Assembly (NCBI GenBank): GCA_030604135.1
Contig: JAUVWL010000005.1
Coordinates: 1-64,000 of the forward strand
Length of the DNA: 64,000 bases
From: Burkholderiales bacterium
GTDB taxonomy: Bacteria; Pseudomonadota; Gammaproteobacteria; Burkholderiales; Burkholderiaceae_C
Direction: 5' to 3'
The position numbers and the translations under genes were made by a program. Numbering within the stretch: position 1 is the stretch's first letter; the number at the start of each line of letters is the position of its first letter. The notes beneath the pieces were generated by a model. It had not been told where the DNA came from and made no database searches. It saw only the letters and a list, made by a program, of their open reading frames with translations. Of this stretch, positions 39,074 to 48,954 are shown one piece after another.

Positions 39074-39937
39074 ATGAGAACCCAACTGCGACCGCCCACC
39101 GTGGCGACCCAGCCACCGGCCATCAACAGCTGGTCCTTGACGTACCTGTGGCGCGAACTGGTGGCGCGACAGCAGACGCTGGCCTGGTTTGGCCTGGCCC
39201 TCTGGCTGGCCATGCTGCCCACCCTGCTTGCCTGGGGCCTGGACGAACGCACCCTGCGCGAGGCCAACGTCTGGACCAAACCGCTGAAGTTCATGGCCTC
39301 GGTGGGGCTGTTTTCCCTCACCACGGCCTGGTTCGTCGGTCTGCTGGCCCCGAAGCGGCGGGACACGGCGCTGGTCCGTGTGGTGGTGGTGGTGATCATC
39401 GCCACCGGGCTGTTCGAGGTGGCCTACATCACCTGGCAGGCAGCATGGGCGCAGGCTTCGCACTACAACGCCAGCACCGTGCTGCACCAGGTGATGTACG
39501 CGCTCATGGGCCTGGGCGCCTTGCTGCTCACGGCCACACAACCGCTGCTGGCCTGGCAGATCTGGCGCGACGGTCGATCACAGGTGCCCTCGGTCTGGCG
39601 CGAAGCCGTGCTGATCGGTCTGGTGGCCACCTTCGTGCTGGGCGCCGGTGTGGGTGGCCTGCTGGGCGGGTTGCAGCCACCCGACGGCGCGGGTCTGCCG
39701 GTGGTGGGTTGGCATATCTCGGGTGGTGACCTGAGGCCGGCGCATTTTCTGGGCATTCATGCCCAGCAATTCATCCCGCTGGTCGGCGCGCTGCTGGCCG
39801 GGGCCGTGCTGCGGCATGCCCGCCTGGGCCTGTGGCTGTTTGTCGGTGCCTACACCGTGCTGTGGACATGGGCAGTGCAGGCGGGACTGGCGGGGCAGCC
39901 CCCCGCGCCACCGGCCTTCATGCAACTGCTCACCTGA
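39074..39937 (+). CDS. Multi-pass membrane protein of unknown function
   Basis: 287 residues with about seven hydrophobic segments. No catalytic motif or known family was recognised. Notable stretches are ANVWTKPLKFMASVGLFSLT after the first helix, and ISGGDLRPAHFLGIHAQQF near residue 220, whose two His residues are near a membrane face. A TetR repressor gene is divergent and its probable operators cover this promoter, suggesting induction by a ligand. The 3' end overlaps the convergent DUF3299 gene by 8 bp. Confidence 0.75.
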   Translation: MRTQLRPPTVATQPPAINSWSLTYLWRELVARQQTLAWFGLALWLAMLPTLLAWGLDERTLREANVWTKPLKFMASVGLFSLTTAWFVGLLAPKRRDTALVRVVVVVIIATGLFEVAYITWQAAWAQASHYNASTVLHQVMYALMGLGALLLTATQPLLAWQIWRDGRSQVPSVWREAVLIGLVATFVLGAGVGGLLGGLQPPDGAGLPVVGWHISGGDLRPAHFLGIHAQQFIPLVGALLAGAVLRHARLGLWLFVGAYTVLWTWAVQAGLAGQPPAPPAFMQLLT

Positions 39938-40514
39938 CGCCCACCGCCTCGGTGATGCGGTAGTAAAGACCGTAGGGATCGCTGGTGAGGACATGGAACT
40001 TGCCCTCGACCACCACCGCCCCCAGGCTGTACTTGACCGGCGATTTGGTTCGCACCTCGACCATGCTCTCGGGCCCGCCAGGCGTGCAGAAGGAGCAGGT
40101 CAGCGGCACCGAGGACAGCAGGAAATGGCGCTGCTGTTCACCCGGCTCCAGCGGCATCATGAAGCCCTGGATGCGCTGGGTTTTCTGGTCGAGCCGACGC
40201 ACGGCTGGCGGGTACACCGGCACGATGCGCCGGTTCTCGATGCGGGTGCTGATGTCGGTCAGCACCGACCAGGGCACCACGTCCTTTCTCTGCGGCAGTG
40301 GCGCAAACGGGCTCAGCGGGCTGTGCACGCCGGCCCCCTGCCCGTGCGGGGTCGGCGCGGCCGGCTGGGCGCTGACGCCAGGCGGTTGTGCGGGCGGAGT
40401 GCCCAAGGGCGAACTCAGTGTCTGTGCGAACACAGGCCCCTGGGCCAGGCACAGGAATGTCAGGACCCAGGTTTGAGCCAGAGAAGATCGCATCGGGACA
40501 GTGTGCTTCATCAT
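39930..40514 (-). CDS. DUF3299-type secreted protein, zinc-regulon associated
   Basis: 194 residues with a signal peptide (to about residue 31, VFAQ) and a Pro/Gln/Ala-rich linker (35-65). The folded part has RIENRRIVPVYPPAVRRLD, then GFMMPLEPGEQQRHFLL, the two-Cys motif CSFCTPGG and VVEGKFHVL, all typical of DUF3299. Homologues occur with FtsX-type ABC transporters in zinc-starvation operons, for example the Pseudomonas aeruginosa PA4063-PA4066 cluster. Last gene of the zur-led operon. ATG codons at 40514 and 40511 are both possible. Confidence 0.8.
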   Translation of the reverse strand: MMKHTVPMRSSLAQTWVLTFLCLAQGPVFAQTLSSPLGTPPAQPPGVSAQPAAPTPHGQGAGVHSPLSPFAPLPQRKDVVPWSVLTDISTRIENRRIVPVYPPAVRRLDQKTQRIQGFMMPLEPGEQQRHFLLSSVPLTCSFCTPGGPESMVEVRTKSPVKYSLGAVVVEGKFHVLTSDPYGLYYRITEAVGVR

Positions 40515-40544
40515 TGAGGCGCTGGCCGCGCCACCGCCACCAGG

Positions 40545-40787
40545 TCAGTGCGCGTGGCGCATGCCGCAGTATTTTCCTATGGCCAGACCGCGGCAAGCGG
40601 TCTGAAGTTCCGCCAGGCACACCTTCTCGCCCTTGCCGGCCTCCAGGCACTGGGCCGCCGCCTCGTGGGCGGCAGCCATGGCGCGGTGCCGCTTGATGTC
40701 TTCTTCGATCTGTTTCTGGGTGTGCTGGGCGGCGGCGGGCAGGCTCAGCACCAGGGCGGCACAGGCAATGGAGAACAGGCGTTTCAT
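40545..40787 (-). CDS. Small secreted Cys/His-containing protein
   Basis: 80 residues. Signal peptide to about residue 20 (LSLPAAAQ). The mature 60-residue chain is helical, with four Cys (CLEAG, VCLA, ACRG, YCGM) and several His, ending MRHAH. Position within a Zur-controlled ABC operon suggests a periplasmic metal-binding or chaperone role, analogous in place to PA4063, but it is not clearly homologous. It lies 4 bp after the permease gene and 30 bp before the DUF3299 gene. Confidence 0.65.
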   Translation of the reverse strand: MKRLFSIACAALVLSLPAAAQHTQKQIEEDIKRHRAMAAAHEAAAQCLEAGKGEKVCLAELQTACRGLAIGKYCGMRHAH

Positions 40788-40791
40788 GGGA

Positions 40792-42006
40792 TCAACTCCT
40801 TGAATTGAGCAGGTGATGAACGTCCTGGCGGTAGGCGGTCACGACCGGCACCAGGGCCGAGAGCACCGCCACCAGAACTGCGAAAAAGGGGAGTGGCCAC
40901 AACACACGCCAGGGTGTGTCGATGACCAGCACGACCGACTGGGCCTGCATCAGCCACCAGCCCAGGCCGGCCGACAGGGTCAGGATGAGCAGCAAGGCGA
41001 TCGCGGCCGCCAGCAGGCCCAGCCAGAGTGCCTCGACCAGCAGCACGCCCGCCACCCGGCGCGGCGGGGCACCCAGCAGGCGCAACAAGGCCAGGTCGGC
41101 CTGCCGTTCACGCAGGGCCGACCACAGGCCGACAAACACCGACAGGCCGGCCACCAGCAACAGCACCAGCCCCATGACCCGCAGCACCTGCAGGCCCACA
41201 CCGAGCATGGCCATCAGGCGCGTGACCTCCACCGCCGGCGCCGCCGCCTGCATGCCGGTGCTGTCGTTGACCATGCGTGGGAAGGTCACCGCCGCCAGCG
41301 GCGTGTTGTAGCGCAGCAGCGCCAGCGTGATCTCGCGTTCGGCCTGCAGGGCCTGCAGGTCGGCCTCGTCCATGTCGGCCGCGCCGTGCATCTCGTCGTG
41401 CACATCCCAGACCGATTCGGTGGCGGTCAGCACCAGCCGGTCCAGCACACAGCCACAGGGCCGCAGGATGCCGGTCACCTGGTAGGCAAGGTCGTCGTGC
41501 ACCATGCCGCCACGACCCAGGCCGTGTGCCCCGAAGAAAGCCTGCCCCAACGCCAGACCGGTCTGGCGCGCCACCTGGGCACCCAGCACCGCTTCCATCG
41601 AGGTGGCCCACCAGCGGCCGGCGGCGAGGGTGGCGCCGTAATGGGCCGGGTAGTCGTGGGTGGTGCCGACGATTCGAAAACCGTCCACGTTGTCGCCCAG
41701 GCTCAGGGGGATGAGCTGCTCCACCTGCGGGTGTCGCGCCAGGGCCTCGGCCTCGGTCAGCGGAATGTTGCCTGGGGGCACATCCAGGTGAAACACCCCG
41801 GCCAGAATGAGCTGCATGGGGCTGCCCTTGGCACCGACCACCAGGTCGATGCCGGCCAGGTCGCGCGTCAGGGCGCGGTCGACCGCGTCGCGCGACAGGC
41901 CCACCAGACCAAGGGCCGACAGGCCCAGGGTCAGCAGCAGCAGGTTCAGGCCGCTGGTCAGCGGTCTGGACCACAGGTAGCGCCAGGCCAGGCCCACGAG
42001 GTTCAT
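40792..42006 (-). CDS. FtsX/MacB-type ABC transporter permease
   Basis: 404 residues with the four-helix MacB/FtsX topology: one N-terminal helix (LTSGLNLLLLTLGLSALGLV), a large periplasmic domain (about 45-280) and three C-terminal helices. The C-terminal FtsX region carries RERQADLALLRLLGAPPRRV. The periplasmic domain includes CGCVLDRLVL and HDEMHGAADMDEADLQ. Its start overlaps the ATPase stop by 4 bp. Such systems act as mechanotransmitters or extruders rather than classic importers; context ties this one to zinc limitation. Confidence 0.88.
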   Translation of the reverse strand: MNLVGLAWRYLWSRPLTSGLNLLLLTLGLSALGLVGLSRDAVDRALTRDLAGIDLVVGAKGSPMQLILAGVFHLDVPPGNIPLTEAEALARHPQVEQLIPLSLGDNVDGFRIVGTTHDYPAHYGATLAAGRWWATSMEAVLGAQVARQTGLALGQAFFGAHGLGRGGMVHDDLAYQVTGILRPCGCVLDRLVLTATESVWDVHDEMHGAADMDEADLQALQAEREITLALLRYNTPLAAVTFPRMVNDSTGMQAAAPAVEVTRLMAMLGVGLQVLRVMGLVLLLVAGLSVFVGLWSALRERQADLALLRLLGAPPRRVAGVLLVEALWLGLLAAAIALLLILTLSAGLGWWLMQAQSVVLVIDTPWRVLWPLPFFAVLVAVLSALVPVVTAYRQDVHHLLNSRS

Positions 42007-42662
42007 GCGGGCTCCCGCGCTGCAAGCGGAGGCAGCGGCAGGCAGGCCACATCGGGCCAGGCCTGGGTGACACGCCGGTCGTGGGTGGCGACAACCAGGG
42101 TGGCGCCCGACAGCTTGGCCGCGCCAGCCAGCAGGTCCAGCGCCCGGGCGCAAGAGGCGTCGTCCAGACTGGCCGTGGGTTCGTCCACCAGCAGCACGGC
42201 AGGCTTTCGCAGCACGGCGCGCGCCAGCGCGACCCGCTGCGCTTGTCCGCCCGAGAGCTCGGAAGGTCGCCGACGGGCCAGATCGAGCACACCCAAGGCC
42301 TCCAGGGTGGCTGCAACGGCCTGACGGTCGACGGCCCGACCGGCAGCCACATAGGCCAGTGCCAGGTTGTCCTGCACGGTCAAGGCCTCGCTCAGGTGCA
42401 GCCGCTGGGGCAGGAACCCGACGCTGGCCGCTCGCCAGGCATCGAGCTGGGCACCCGAGAGTGCCTCGATCGATTGCCCGGCGACCGTCAGTCGACCGGC
42501 TGCGGGTCTCAGCAGGCCGGCGGCCAGGGCCAACCAGGTCGACTTCCCACAACCGGAGGGGCCATGCAGCAACAGGGTATGTCCCTGGGCCAGGCTCACG
42601 TCGGGAAAACCCAGCGTGGTGCCGGACGCATAACGCGCCGCCAAGCCTTGGGACTCGATCAC
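42003..42662 (-). CDS. ABC transporter ATP-binding protein (LolD/MacB-type)
   Basis: 219 residues. Walker A GPSGCGKST (about 34-42), Q-loop GFLPQRLHLSEALTV, signature LSGGQAQR, Walker B VLLVDEPTASLD and the H-loop ATHDRR are intact. The start is GTG at 42662, whose GTGA overlaps the zur stop by 4 bp; longer readings overlap zur entirely. It pairs with the FtsX-type permease downstream. Confidence 0.9.
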   Translation of the reverse strand: MIESQGLAARYASGTTLGFPDVSLAQGHTLLLHGPSGCGKSTWLALAAGLLRPAAGRLTVAGQSIEALSGAQLDAWRAASVGFLPQRLHLSEALTVQDNLALAYVAAGRAVDRQAVAATLEALGVLDLARRRPSELSGGQAQRVALARAVLRKPAVLLVDEPTASLDDASCARALDLLAGAAKLSGATLVVATHDRRVTQAWPDVACLPLPPLAAREPA

Positions 42663-43159
42663 GCTGCGGCTTCTCCGCCCGGTCCGACCTGATCCTTCGG
42701 GTCCACACACACCGCGCAGGTGCCGTGGATCGACAGGTCCACACGCTGACCCTGGTGACCCAGGTGGGCCAGGGTGTTCAGCAACTGCTGTGCGACGGCC
42801 TGGGTCGGTTCGCTGGCATCGGTCAGCCTGAACTGTCGGTGGCAGGCGTCGCACTCGAAGCGGGGCACCACCCCGGTCTGGTCTGCCGCGAGGGCAAATC
42901 GCCAGCTTCTGTCGTCGCCTGTGGTGTGGCGCTCCAGCATGCCCGCCTCGACCAGGCGGTCGAGCAAGCGGTAGAGCGTGACCCGGTTGACCTGCAGCCC
43001 CGACGACTGCAGCGCCGCCTCCAGTTCGGCGTGAGAAGGTGACCACCCTGGATCGGACTGGAACAGACCGACCACCGCCTCGGTGGCCCGCGTGCGCCTG
43101 AGCCCCGCCTTGTCCAGACGCTGCATCAACAAATCACGGTCAGGTAGGGAAGAGACCAC
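42659..43159 (-). CDS. zur: Zinc uptake regulator (Fur family)
   Basis: 166 residues. It represses zinc-uptake genes when Zn2+-bound. N-terminal winged helix (LRRTRATEAVVGLFQ, then VNRVTLYRLLDRLVEAGML) and a C-terminal dimerisation domain with the structural-zinc cysteines CDAC (about 103-106) and CAVC near residue 148. Position beside znuCBA identifies it as Zur rather than Fur. GTG at 43159 is used because an ATG 33 bp later would truncate the first helix. It is probably autoregulated through palindromes in its promoter. Confidence 0.92.
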   Translation of the reverse strand: MVSSLPDRDLLMQRLDKAGLRRTRATEAVVGLFQSDPGWSPSHAELEAALQSSGLQVNRVTLYRLLDRLVEAGMLERHTTGDDRSWRFALAADQTGVVPRFECDACHRQFRLTDASEPTQAVAQQLLNTLAHLGHQGQRVDLSIHGTCAVCVDPKDQVGPGGEAAA

Positions 43160-43208
43160 GGCTCAACAGCAACAAGAACGGAATGGACAAACCAACGGCC
43201 GAGCACCC

Positions 43209-43231
43209 ATAACGCAACTTGGTTGCGTTAT
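43209..43231. promoter_or_regulatory. Zur operator 1
   Basis: A 23-bp perfect palindrome: arms ATAACGCAAC and GTTGCGTTAT around TTG. It covers the -10 of the predicted zur promoter. Confidence 0.75.
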
Positions 43232-43255
43232 GATGCGCCCCTCAAACGCAATCAA
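43227..43255 (-). promoter_or_regulatory. Promoter of the zur operon
   Basis: On the minus strand TTGATT (43255-43250), 17-bp spacer, CATAAC (43232-43227). Operator 2 overlaps the -35 and operator 1 the -10, consistent with autorepression. Confidence 0.55.
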
Positions 43256-43261
43256 GTTGCG
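43247..43261. promoter_or_regulatory. Zur operator 2
   Basis: CGCAATCAAGTTGCG: arms CGCAA and TTGCG around five bases, the same core as operator 1. The two centres are 34 bp apart. Confidence 0.65.
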
Positions 43262-43288
43262 ATAGTCGCTATCTTAACCGCTCAGGCC

Positions 43289-43420
43289 ATGTTCCGCCCA
43301 CCCTTCCGTCCCAATCCCAATCCTGCATCGGCCATCGTGCAGTCGCTCACAAGAAGGCTGGCTTTCGTCATGCCCCTGTGCCTGGGGCTCTGGCTGGCTC
43401 TTTGGCTGGTGATCGGGTGA
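43289..43420 (+). CDS. Possible 43-residue single-pass membrane protein
   Basis: Starts MFRPPFRPNPNPASAI and ends with one strong hydrophobic helix (LAFVMPLCLGLWLALWLVIG). It lies between the Zur operators and znuC, where it would be zinc-regulated and cotranscribed. The ribosome site is weak, and so short a frame could be chance; the clear helix and position support it. Confidence 0.35.
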   Translation: MFRPPFRPNPNPASAIVQSLTRRLAFVMPLCLGLWLALWLVIG

Positions 43421-43431
43421 GAACCACGCCC

Positions 43432-44214
43432 ATGGCCCGCCCCATCCACCTGGACAACCTGACCCTGGGGTATGAGCGACACCCGGCGGTTCACCACCTG
43501 TCGCTCGCCCTGGCACCCGGTAGCCTGGTCGGTGTGGTCGGGCCCAATGGCAGTGGCAAAACGACCCTGCTCAAGGCCCTGGCCGGACTGCTGCCACCCA
43601 TGCAAGGCGTGGTTCATGGACTGAGCGGCCTGCGCGTCGCCTACCTTCCTCAGCACAGCGAGATCGACCGGACCTTCCCCATTCGGGCGGCCGATCTGGT
43701 GGCCATGGGCTTGTGGCACGAAGTCGGCGCCCTTGGCGGCCTCACGCGCGGTCAGCGCCACCGATGCGAGGACGCCTTGCAAACCGTGGGGCTGGGCGAA
43801 TTCGGTCACCGGACGCTGGACACGCTGTCCGGGGGGCAGTTTCAGCGCGCCCTGTTCGCCCGCCTGCTGCTTCAGGACGCCGACCTGGTGCTGCTGGACG
43901 AGCCCTTCGCCGCCGTGGACACAAGAACAACCGAAGACCTGCTGGCCATCCTGTCCCAGTGGCACCTTGCGGGCAAGACGGTGCTGGTGGTGCTGCACGA
44001 CCTGCCGCAGGTGATGGCCCACTGCCCCGAGACCCTGTTATTGGCCCGCTCGGCCGTGGCCTTTGGCCGCACCCATGACGTGCTCACCCCGGTCAACCTG
44101 CAACGCGCCCGCCAGATGACCGAGGCCTGGGACGAATCCGCGCCCGTTTGCCAGCATGCAGAGGCCATTCCGGGCTTTCCGGCTTCTATTCGTCAGAGGC
44201 AGGTAGCGCCATGA
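43432..44214 (+). CDS. znuC: Zinc ABC transporter ATP-binding protein ZnuC
   Basis: 260 residues. It powers high-affinity Zn2+ import with ZnuB and ZnuA. Walker A GPNGSGKTT (about 35-43), Q-loop YLPQHSEIDR, the signature LSGGQFQR, Walker B LVLLDEPFAAVD and H-loop LHDLPQ match the metal-type ABC ATPases. The ATG at 43432 begins MARPIHLDNLTLGY. It overlaps znuB by 4 bp. The operon lies downstream of the two Zur operators, so repression at high zinc is expected. Confidence 0.93.
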   Translation: MARPIHLDNLTLGYERHPAVHHLSLALAPGSLVGVVGPNGSGKTTLLKALAGLLPPMQGVVHGLSGLRVAYLPQHSEIDRTFPIRAADLVAMGLWHEVGALGGLTRGQRHRCEDALQTVGLGEFGHRTLDTLSGGQFQRALFARLLLQDADLVLLDEPFAAVDTRTTEDLLAILSQWHLAGKTVLVVLHDLPQVMAHCPETLLLARSAVAFGRTHDVLTPVNLQRARQMTEAWDESAPVCQHAEAIPGFPASIRQRQVAP

Positions 44215-45116
44215 ACGACACAGTGATGGCGCTTCCAACCTCGATCTGGCTGGACTGGCTGGGACTGGCCCCGTTCGCCGAGTTCGGCTTCATGCAACGG
44301 GCCTTGCTGGGTTGCCTGGCACTGTCGGTCAGTGCGGCTCCGATGGGTGTGTTTCTCATGCTGCGCCGCATGAGTCTCACTGGCGATGCCATGGCCCACG
44401 GCATCCTGCCAGGCGCGGCGGTCGGCTACCTGGTGTCCGGACTGTCGGTCGGGGCCATGACCTTGGGTGGGCTGGTGGCCGGCTTGATCGTCGCCATCGG
44501 GTCGGGGCTGGTGGCCCGCAGCACGGTCATGCGCGAAGACACCAGCCTGGCGGCTTTCTACCTGATCTCGCTCGCCATCGGGGTGCTCATCGTCTCCTGG
44601 CGCGGCAGCAATGTGGACCTGCTGCATGTGCTGTTCGGCACCGTGCTCGCTCTGAACAACGACGCCCTGTGGCTGATGGTCGGGGTGGCCAGCTTCACCC
44701 TCCTGGGTCTGGCGGTCCTGTACCGCCCCTTGGTGCTCGAGTGCCTGGACCCGGTCTTCCTGCGCTTGGTCAGTCGCTGGAGCCCTGTGGCCCATTACGG
44801 ATTCCTGGTGTTGCTGGTGCTCAACCTGGTGGCCGGCTTTCACGCACTGGGCACGCTGATGGCGGTGGGCTTTCTGGTGCTGCCGGCGGCGGCCGCGCGC
44901 TTCTGGGTGCGTGAAATCACGGCCTTATTGGTGCTCTCCAGCCTGTTCGCCCTGTTTGCCAGCGTCGCCGGTCTGCTGCTGTCCTACCACGCCGACCTGC
45001 CCACCGGCCCCGCCATCGTGCTGTCCCTGGGTGCACTGTACCTGGGGTCGATGTTCGTCGGGCGCCAGGGCCTCTTGCGCCAGCGCCCATCCCTGCAACC
45101 CCACCTGAAAGCCTGA
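44211..45116 (+). CDS. znuB: Zinc ABC transporter permease ZnuB
   Basis: 301 residues, about eight to nine helices, of the metal ABC-3 permease family. Characteristic stretches are LRRMSLTGDAMAHGILPGAA (about 54-73) and GTLMAVGFLVLPAAAARFW near residue 222. It starts inside the znuC stop (ATGA) and ends 3 bp before znuA, so the three genes form one translation-coupled unit. Confidence 0.93.
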   Translation: MNDTVMALPTSIWLDWLGLAPFAEFGFMQRALLGCLALSVSAAPMGVFLMLRRMSLTGDAMAHGILPGAAVGYLVSGLSVGAMTLGGLVAGLIVAIGSGLVARSTVMREDTSLAAFYLISLAIGVLIVSWRGSNVDLLHVLFGTVLALNNDALWLMVGVASFTLLGLAVLYRPLVLECLDPVFLRLVSRWSPVAHYGFLVLLVLNLVAGFHALGTLMAVGFLVLPAAAARFWVREITALLVLSSLFALFASVAGLLLSYHADLPTGPAIVLSLGALYLGSMFVGRQGLLRQRPSLQPHLKA

Positions 45117-46052
<936 letters not shown>

Positions 46053-46081
46053 GCTGCAGAGAGGCTGCAGAGGGACACGCC

Positions 46082-47338
46082 ATGAACCTGAACCTGCCAG
46101 ACACCGCACACCGGCGATCCGACAAGTTGCCCGTCACCGTGCTCTCGGGCTTTCTGGGCGCCGGCAAGACGACGCTGCTCAACCACGTGCTGGCCAACCG
46201 TGAGGGCTTGCGCGTGGCGGTCATCGTCAATGACATGAGCGAGGTCAACATCGATGCCTCGCTGGTCGAGCGCGGGGCCGAGAGCGCAGGTGCCGCGCTC
46301 TCGCGCACCGAAGAAAAAATGGTCGAGATGAGCAACGGCTGCATTTGCTGCACCCTGCGCGAGGACTTGCTGCTGGAGGTGCGCAAACTGGCCGCCGAAG
46401 GCCGGTTTGACTACCTGCTGATCGAATCGACCGGCATCGGTGAGCCCATGCCGGTGGCCGCCACGTTTGATTTCGAGGACGAGAACGGCGACGCCCTCAA
46501 CGACGTGGCCCGCATCGACACCATGGTCACCGTGGTGGACGCGCACAACCTGCTGACCGATTTCAGCAGCACGGACCTGCTGGAGCAGCGTGGCGAAACC
46601 GCCGGCCCGGAGGACAACCGCAGCCTGGCCGCTTTGCTGACCGAGCAGATCGAATTTGCGGATGTGGTGGTCATCAACAAAATCGACAAGGTGGACGCGG
46701 CGAGGCGCGACGAGGTCACCGCCGTGGTCAAGGCGCTGAACCCGGTCGCCGAGGTCGTCTACGCCGACCACGGCCAGGTGCCGCTCAAGCAGATCCTGGG
46801 CACCGGCCGGTTCGACCTGGAACGCGCCAGCAGCATGCCCGGCTGGGCCCGCGAACTGGATGGCGAGCATACGCCCGAGACCGAGGCCTACGGCATCGAG
46901 AGCTTCGTGCTGCGCAGCCGTGAGCCCTTGCACCCGTGGCGTTTCTCGACTTTCATGGACCTGCCCCTGCCCGGCCTGATCCGCGCCAAAGGCTACGTCT
47001 GGCTGGCCAGCCGTCCGCAATGGGTGGTGAGTTATTCGCGTGCCGGCAACACCGCCACCCACGAACCGGTGGGGCGCTGGTGGGCCAGCGCGCCGCGCGA
47101 CCGCGGGCCGCCCAAGGGCTCGCCACAGCGCGGAGCGCTCGAGACGCGCTGGCAGGAGCCCTGGGGCGACCGGCTCAACGAAGTGGTGTTCATTGGCCGC
47201 AACATGGACCGGGCGGCGATTGAACAAGCGTGGAAAGCCATGCACCTGAGTTTCACCGAGGGACGAAAGGGTCTCGAAGCCTGGGCCGAGCTGCCAGACC
47301 CGTTCCCGCGGTGGGAAGCCACGGCTGAGCAGACCTGA
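46082..47338 (+). CDS. zigA: COG0523 GTP-dependent zinc metallochaperone (ZigA-type)
   Basis: 418 residues. COG0523 proteins deliver metal to client proteins during shortage. Walker [10 protein letters not shown] (about 23-31), the zinc-binding CICC (about 87-90; CXCC motif), [14 protein letters not shown] and NKIDKVD define the G domain; the C-terminal CobW domain holds GYVWLASRP. It starts 29 bp after znuA, after the end of the zinc importer genes, so it is likely a Zur target. Cobalamin synthesis (CobW) is unlikely in this context. Confidence 0.9.
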   Translation: MNLNLPDTAHRRSDKLPVTVLSGFLGAGKTTLLNHVLANREGLRVAVIVNDMSEVNIDASLVERGAESAGAALSRTEEKMVEMSNGCICCTLREDLLLEVRKLAAEGRFDYLLIESTGIGEPMPVAATFDFEDENGDALNDVARIDTMVTVVDAHNLLTDFSSTDLLEQRGETAGPEDNRSLAALLTEQIEFADVVVINKIDKVDAARRDEVTAVVKALNPVAEVVYADHGQVPLKQILGTGRFDLERASSMPGWARELDGEHTPETEAYGIESFVLRSREPLHPWRFSTFMDLPLPGLIRAKGYVWLASRPQWVVSYSRAGNTATHEPVGRWWASAPRDRGPPKGSPQRGALETRWQEPWGDRLNEVVFIGRNMDRAAIEQAWKAMHLSFTEGRKGLEAWAELPDPFPRWEATAEQT

Positions 47339-47358
47339 TCCGGTGATATGCTCACTTT

Positions 47359-47392
47359 ATTGCGAATGATTCGCAATTGATAATTATCAATT
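47359..47392. promoter_or_regulatory. Double overlapping Fur box
   Basis: ATTGCGAATGATTCGCAAT (47359-47377) is a perfect 19-bp palindrome of the classic Fur type; AATTGATAATTATCAATT (47375-47392) is a second perfect palindrome overlapping it by three bases. A -10 (GATAAT, 47379-47384) lies within. They end 8 bp before the ATG at 47401. Confidence 0.88.
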
Positions 47393-47400
47393 CCCAAGAC

Positions 47401-48954
47401 ATGTCACCCAAAAGCCCTGAACGCCGTCGGTGGCTCCACGCCGTCACTGCGATGGCCGCCCTGCCTGCCACCGTGCCCCTGCTGGCCCAGACCCCCAGTT
47501 TGCGAACGCTCAAAGTCGTCTCCCCCTGGGAGGTCATGAACCTCGATCCATCCAGGACGGGTCATGTCTTCGCGCGTCTGGAGATCGCCGAAACCCTGGT
47601 CGAGGTGGACGACCAGGGCATGCTGGTGGCCGGTCTGGCCAGCCGCTGGACCCCATCTCCCGACGGTCTGGAGTGGCGATTCGCCCTTCGTCCGACCGCA
47701 CGCTTTCATGACAACACACCGGTCACCGCCGAAGCGGTCGCGGCCAGCCTGCAACGCGCCCTGGCCCAGCCGGGTGTGTTGCGCAACACCGGTGCACAGC
47801 AGGTTCTTGCGAACCAGGGCGAGGTGGTGGTCAGACTGGCCAAGCCCTTCAGCGCCCTGCCGGCGTTCCTGGCCCACAACAGCACGCTGGTACTGGCGCC
47901 CGCATCCTACGCGGCCGACGGAACGGTGCAGAAACTCATCGGTTCAGGTCCCTATCAGGTGGTCGACGTCCAAGCACCTCAGTCCATGCGCACACGCCGG
48001 TTTGGCGGGTTCGACGGCCGACCACCGGTGATCGAGGCGGTGGACTACCTGGGCGCAAGTCGTGGCGAAACCCGGGGCATGATGGCCATGGCCGGCCAAG
48101 CCGATCTCGTGTTCACCCACGACGCGGTGAACTACGCTCGGCTGCGCGCCAACCGCCGGCTCCAGTTGCACCTTCAGCCGCTGCCTCGCACCATCTACAT
48201 CAAGCTCAATGCCGGGCACCGGTTTCTTGCCGACCTGCGTGTGAGGCGCGCCATCAGCCTGGCGCTGGACCGCCGGGGCATGGCAAGCGCCCTGATGCGT
48301 TCGCCCGATGCAGCCGCAACCCAGCTGTTCCCGCCCATCATGGCTGAGTGGCACGTACCGGGCCTGGCTCCACTGGTCCAGAACGTCGAACTGGCCCGAA
48401 ACCTGTTGCGCGAGGCCGGCTGGCAAGCGGGAGGTGATGGGCTGTTGCGCAGTCCGTCCAACGAGCCATTCAGGCTGAGCTTGCGCACCTTCTCCGATCG
48501 ACCCGAACTGCCGCCCATGGCGACCGCCATCCAGGCCCAACTCAAGGCCGTGGGAATCGACGTGGCCGTGGCCATCGGGAATTCCAGCGAAATCCCGAGC
48601 AGCCACCAGAACGGCACGCTGGAGCTGGCTCTGGTCGCCCGCAACTATGGCCTGGTACCCGATCCGCTGGGCTCACTGCTGCAGGACTTCGGGCCGAAGG
48701 GGGGCGACTGGGGCGCCATGGGCTGGCACAGCCCCCAGGTCAGCCAGACCCTCGCCGACATGGGTGTGGCGGTCGATCCGAAGCGTCGATCTTCCATGCG
48801 CGGAGCCATCGCCACCATTCTGCAGGCCGAACTGCCCGTCATTCCAGTGGCCTGGTACCAGCACTCGGTGACCGCCAGCACCCGGCTGACCGGGGTCAGC
48901 GTGGATCCGCTGGAGCGCAGCTACCGCATCAGCCGGATGGGCTGGGCCACCTGA
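47401..48954 (+). CDS. Nik/Opp-type ABC transporter substrate-binding protein
   Basis: 517 residues, family 5 extracellular solute-binding protein. The N-terminus ERRRWLHAVTAMAALPATVP resembles a twin-arginine signal, with cleavage near LLAQ. Typical features include FARLEIAETLVEVDDQG, LASRWTPSPDGLEWRF, RFHDNTPVTAEAV (about 100-112), GSGPYQV and DLRVRRAISLALDR. Relatives bind peptides, nickel, haem or opine metallophores. The double Fur box directly upstream points to an iron- or metal-linked substrate. First gene of a coupled five-gene run; the ribosome site is poor. Confidence 0.88.
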   Translation: MSPKSPERRRWLHAVTAMAALPATVPLLAQTPSLRTLKVVSPWEVMNLDPSRTGHVFARLEIAETLVEVDDQGMLVAGLASRWTPSPDGLEWRFALRPTARFHDNTPVTAEAVAASLQRALAQPGVLRNTGAQQVLANQGEVVVRLAKPFSALPAFLAHNSTLVLAPASYAADGTVQKLIGSGPYQVVDVQAPQSMRTRRFGGFDGRPPVIEAVDYLGASRGETRGMMAMAGQADLVFTHDAVNYARLRANRRLQLHLQPLPRTIYIKLNAGHRFLADLRVRRAISLALDRRGMASALMRSPDAAATQLFPPIMAEWHVPGLAPLVQNVELARNLLREAGWQAGGDGLLRSPSNEPFRLSLRTFSDRPELPPMATAIQAQLKAVGIDVAVAIGNSSEIPSSHQNGTLELALVARNYGLVPDPLGSLLQDFGPKGGDWGAMGWHSPQVSQTLADMGVAVDPKRRSSMRGAIATILQAELPVIPVAWYQHSVTASTRLTGVSVDPLERSYRISRMGWAT

